Shown: positions 61,430 through 64,000 of the stretch, in pieces
Numbering within the stretch: position 1 is the first letter of the stretch
Layout: each line of letters opens with the position of its first letter
Source of the DNA: Sipunculus nudus
Taxonomy: Eukaryota; Annelida; Sipuncula; Golfingiida; Sipunculidae
NCBI GenBank assembly: GCA_026874595.1
Contig: CM049306.1
Location: 98,757,642-98,821,641 of the forward strand
Direction: 5' to 3'
Length of the DNA stretch: 64,000 nucleotides
Made by a program: the position numbers and the translations under genes
Notes under the pieces: model-generated
The model's database searches: none
The model's input: only the letters and a program-made list of their open reading frames with translations
Told to the model about the DNA's origin: nothing

Positions 61430-64000
61430 TCATTTTTGCAAAATAGTGAGTAACGTCCAAAACAGACATCAAAAGATAACCGTATCCCTAATACTCAAAT
61501 CTACTCTGATACTAAACTGATCGTCAATCGTGCTGATGTAATAACCATTCTTTCCATCTTGGCTTATAAAACAGTGTAAGGGATGAAATGATGCGTTAAT
61601 TTCGAGGTTTAAAAGACGTGAGAGAAAGACTTTGCAATGCTGAAAGGCCTTTCAGTTTAAATAGGGAATGTGCCGATGATTATGTGTTTCGATAAGTTTG
61701 ATACGTCAGTAAGTTATTCGTGCTGAGAATATATACATTGCTCAAACCGAGTAAGGTTACAATAACATTTTATATTTTCATATGTCTGATTTATAATGTT
61801 TGATTTGAAATTGGAATACAAGCGCTAATCTCTGCAATATAATGTAAAGTTACTGGAGTTCTATTTAAGGATTCATGAGTCTCATATTGCATTTAATATG
61901 TATTTTATCGGTGTCGTGTTCCATAAAAAGCATTTTAAAGTTTAATATAGAGAAAAGTGAACGTTATATTGAAGCAACCTTGTATAATGATTATTGTTCA
62001 CACTTTCTGTAAATATGACATGGAACCTTCATTAATCTATAAAGCATATATAAATATCTAACAAAATGTTTTTTTTATTTTATTTTATTTTCAAAATAAC
62101 TTTCTCTATATACATTACCGACAATGGAAGCAAGAGCGCCTCCGGAATTATATATTAAAGCTTAAAATGAACTTGTGTACCGGCTTTCAGTAAATTGCAT
62201 TTTTGGCACTTTGCAGTTGATGCTGTAATGTATGATTACCTTGAGTAATCAAGAACACTCTCCCATTATATCAGATTATACAGAGTATATCTCCATCTAA
62301 AAATCACCAATATGTTTGTAATCGGTTCATAATTAAATGCATAAGGTTTATTTTAGGCAACATAAATAGAGTATCCTTTAAATGCAGTGCCAATATCCTT
62401 TTCCAAAGACAATGTATATATAACATATTTTAATCTTGAACTTTTTGTACATATTTCGACTGACGCACGTAATCATGAGACTCTCTGAAGTATAGGTATT
62501 ACAGCTAACGCCAACGATCTTCTTCTGGCTAATTTTAGAATGCTTGATTTGTGAATCTGTATGATCAATGAAACCACGTAAAGTTAGGATATGCCATTGA
62601 CCAGCATAACGATCTGTACCAAATCGACCAAGTCGGATTAAACGCGACACCGTGAACTAATGCCAAGGTCTGCTATCTTTGTTTATTATTGGATTCAATG
62701 TGTTCATTGTTGAACCAATGGTGCACGTGTGAACACTTAGGTTGTAATAAACTTAGTTGTTTACCCCTTTTCACACAGACAAACAACTGTGACAGTTAGG
62801 ACCCGTTATATTTGCAGGCCACAATAACAAAAGTTAAAGGTGAACTACTTTATTGAACTAATACCATACTTCTTAACAGGTACATATTAATGATATTGTT
62901 AAGCCAGAAGATTAACGGAGTTTATTCATATTTCTGTATGTTGCAAAAGTGCCAAATAAAATATTAAAAAAGTGCCTTAGTGCTCCCCCTTGGTTGGGAT
63001 TGACCATGAAAATACCAGCGCTCCTCGGTTGAGATCTAAACTCACCACCTCCCGGCTTTGCTCTATCTCTAAGCTATAGAAGCCGGTAGATTTGAACAGT
63101 AAAGTACATTTATAATATTAAGATCTTTTAGGGTCGCACATGAAAACCACAATAATATGATATATATATATGTAGATTTATCAAGTATAGGATGTAGGTG
63201 TTATGAGGTCAATCCATACAGTTTCTAAGAATATGTATTTTCCAAGATATAGAGCGTTTTGACGTTCGCCATAACCTATATAATGTCCAACTAAAAGGAA
63301 CACGAATCTCTCCAGTAGATTTCGATCTATTCAAGTGTATCAACACACGTAATATTCCAATTCAGTGGGTTTTTTTTCAACTGGTCCCCCCAGAAAAAAC
63401 ATGTCGTGTGCTAAATGTCTCATCTAAATTTATTTAGTTTTGTGTTCCTCAACTGTGACCTTCAAGAAACATGGGATTTTTAACAAAGATATATTTGTAA
63501 TAATTGACCAGAATCTCGTTCCAATTGTTGAGGGGTTATCTTGTCGCGGTGTTTCCTCGTTCACTGTGCAGAAAATTCGACCATTTATTTAAATTTTGGA
63601 AACGTTGGAATTAGATTTGCCGAATGAATTGCAAAATGTTTGCCCTCGACGTTCACTTAATGCCGAGAAAAAAATGCAGAAACGTCAACCGAGGTATCGG
63701 TCTAATTCAAGTGCCATAACATGGGATTCAATTATTAATCCAGCCATATGTGACCTTCAATTTAAAGATATCTAGGTCAATGTGCGTATATATATTTTTA
63801 CATTAAGTATACTTTCAAATTAAGTCAAAGCAATAGATGCAGCGTATGATGGATACAGTACCCTGTAAATATTGGGTGTTTACCAATTCCGGGTCGGAAT
63901 TTAGGAAATTCCTAGAAATCGTCCAAACTGAATACCATGCAAGTTATTCGGATTGGACTGTAGAAAGGATGACTGAACAGTAGGCAGGATAATTAAAATC
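61430..64000. other. Intergenic downstream of gene D, no gene recognised
   Basis: AT-rich; a minus-strand 90-codon frame at 62378-62650 has no recognised motif. No further receptor exon appears before the window end. Confidence 0.5.

Noticed and set aside
1-64000. CRISPR arrays, operons or bacterial gene clusters
   Set aside because: Introns with GT-AG boundaries and the repeat content are eukaryotic; no regularly spaced direct repeats with unique spacers were seen.

Overview
This is a eukaryotic, intron-rich, AT-rich genomic window. The recognisable genes belong to the nicotinic-acetylcholine-receptor (nAChR) branch of the Cys-loop ligand-gated ion channels. The repeat content (long TA dinucleotide tracts, CGTCCGTC-type tandem satellites, short elements with GCGGATCC inverted ends, tRNA-derived SINE heads, an LTR relic) and the tandem array of divergent nAChR-like genes suggest a lophotrochozoan, most likely a bivalve mollusc. 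The species cannot be fixed from the sequence alone.

Core locus: two complete six-exon nAChR-like genes lie in tandem on the + strand (gene C, 37740-45606; gene D, 57504-61429). Each predicts 456 residues with a signal peptide, Cys-loop domain, four membrane segments and a short cytoplasmic loop. A third paralogue (gene B, - strand, 19327-24791) has intact exons 3-6, but its exon 2 carries a 5-nt deletion, a degraded second exon-2 copy lies just upstream, and no exon 1 was found. A lone last exon (gene A, 3996-4483, +) is open and well spliced; its upstream exons are outside the window or lost. A decayed relic (12849-13708, +) keeps only exons 3 and 4. Exon lengths in B, C and D are identical (134/45/110/539/476 nt, except the broken exon 2 of B), so the family grew by DNA-level duplication, not retroposition. 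Genes C and D also share about 100 bp of proximal promoter with the same TATA-like box.

Function: the pore helix is close to alpha7 nAChR (GEK selectivity motif, 9' Leu), so a cation channel is expected. The ACh-binding aromatic box is largely missing: loop D Trp is Ile/Val, loop A Tyr is Thr/Ser, and there is no loop C vicinal Cys pair. This parallels nAChR-derived chemotactile receptors of cephalopods. A non-ACh ligand or an accessory-subunit role is an inference.

Layout: 1-3.0 kb no gene; 3.1-4.5 kb tandem repeat and gene A exon; 4.5-18.5 kb repeat-rich, with TA tracts, a 0.96-kb terminal-inverted-repeat element, a hairpin with hammerhead-ribozyme-like core, SINE heads and relic nAChR and SAM-like exons; 19.3-24.8 kb gene B; 25-37 kb AT-rich with paralogous repeats, a ~337-bp satellite (34.4-36.3 kb) and a GC-richer patch; 37.7-45.6 kb gene C; 48.6-56.5 kb mobile-element region with a Ty3/gypsy relic and a near-identical 1.9-kb tandem duplication; 57.4-61.4 kb gene D; 61.4-64 kb nothing recognised. 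All calls come from reading the sequence by eye; no alignment or database search was run.
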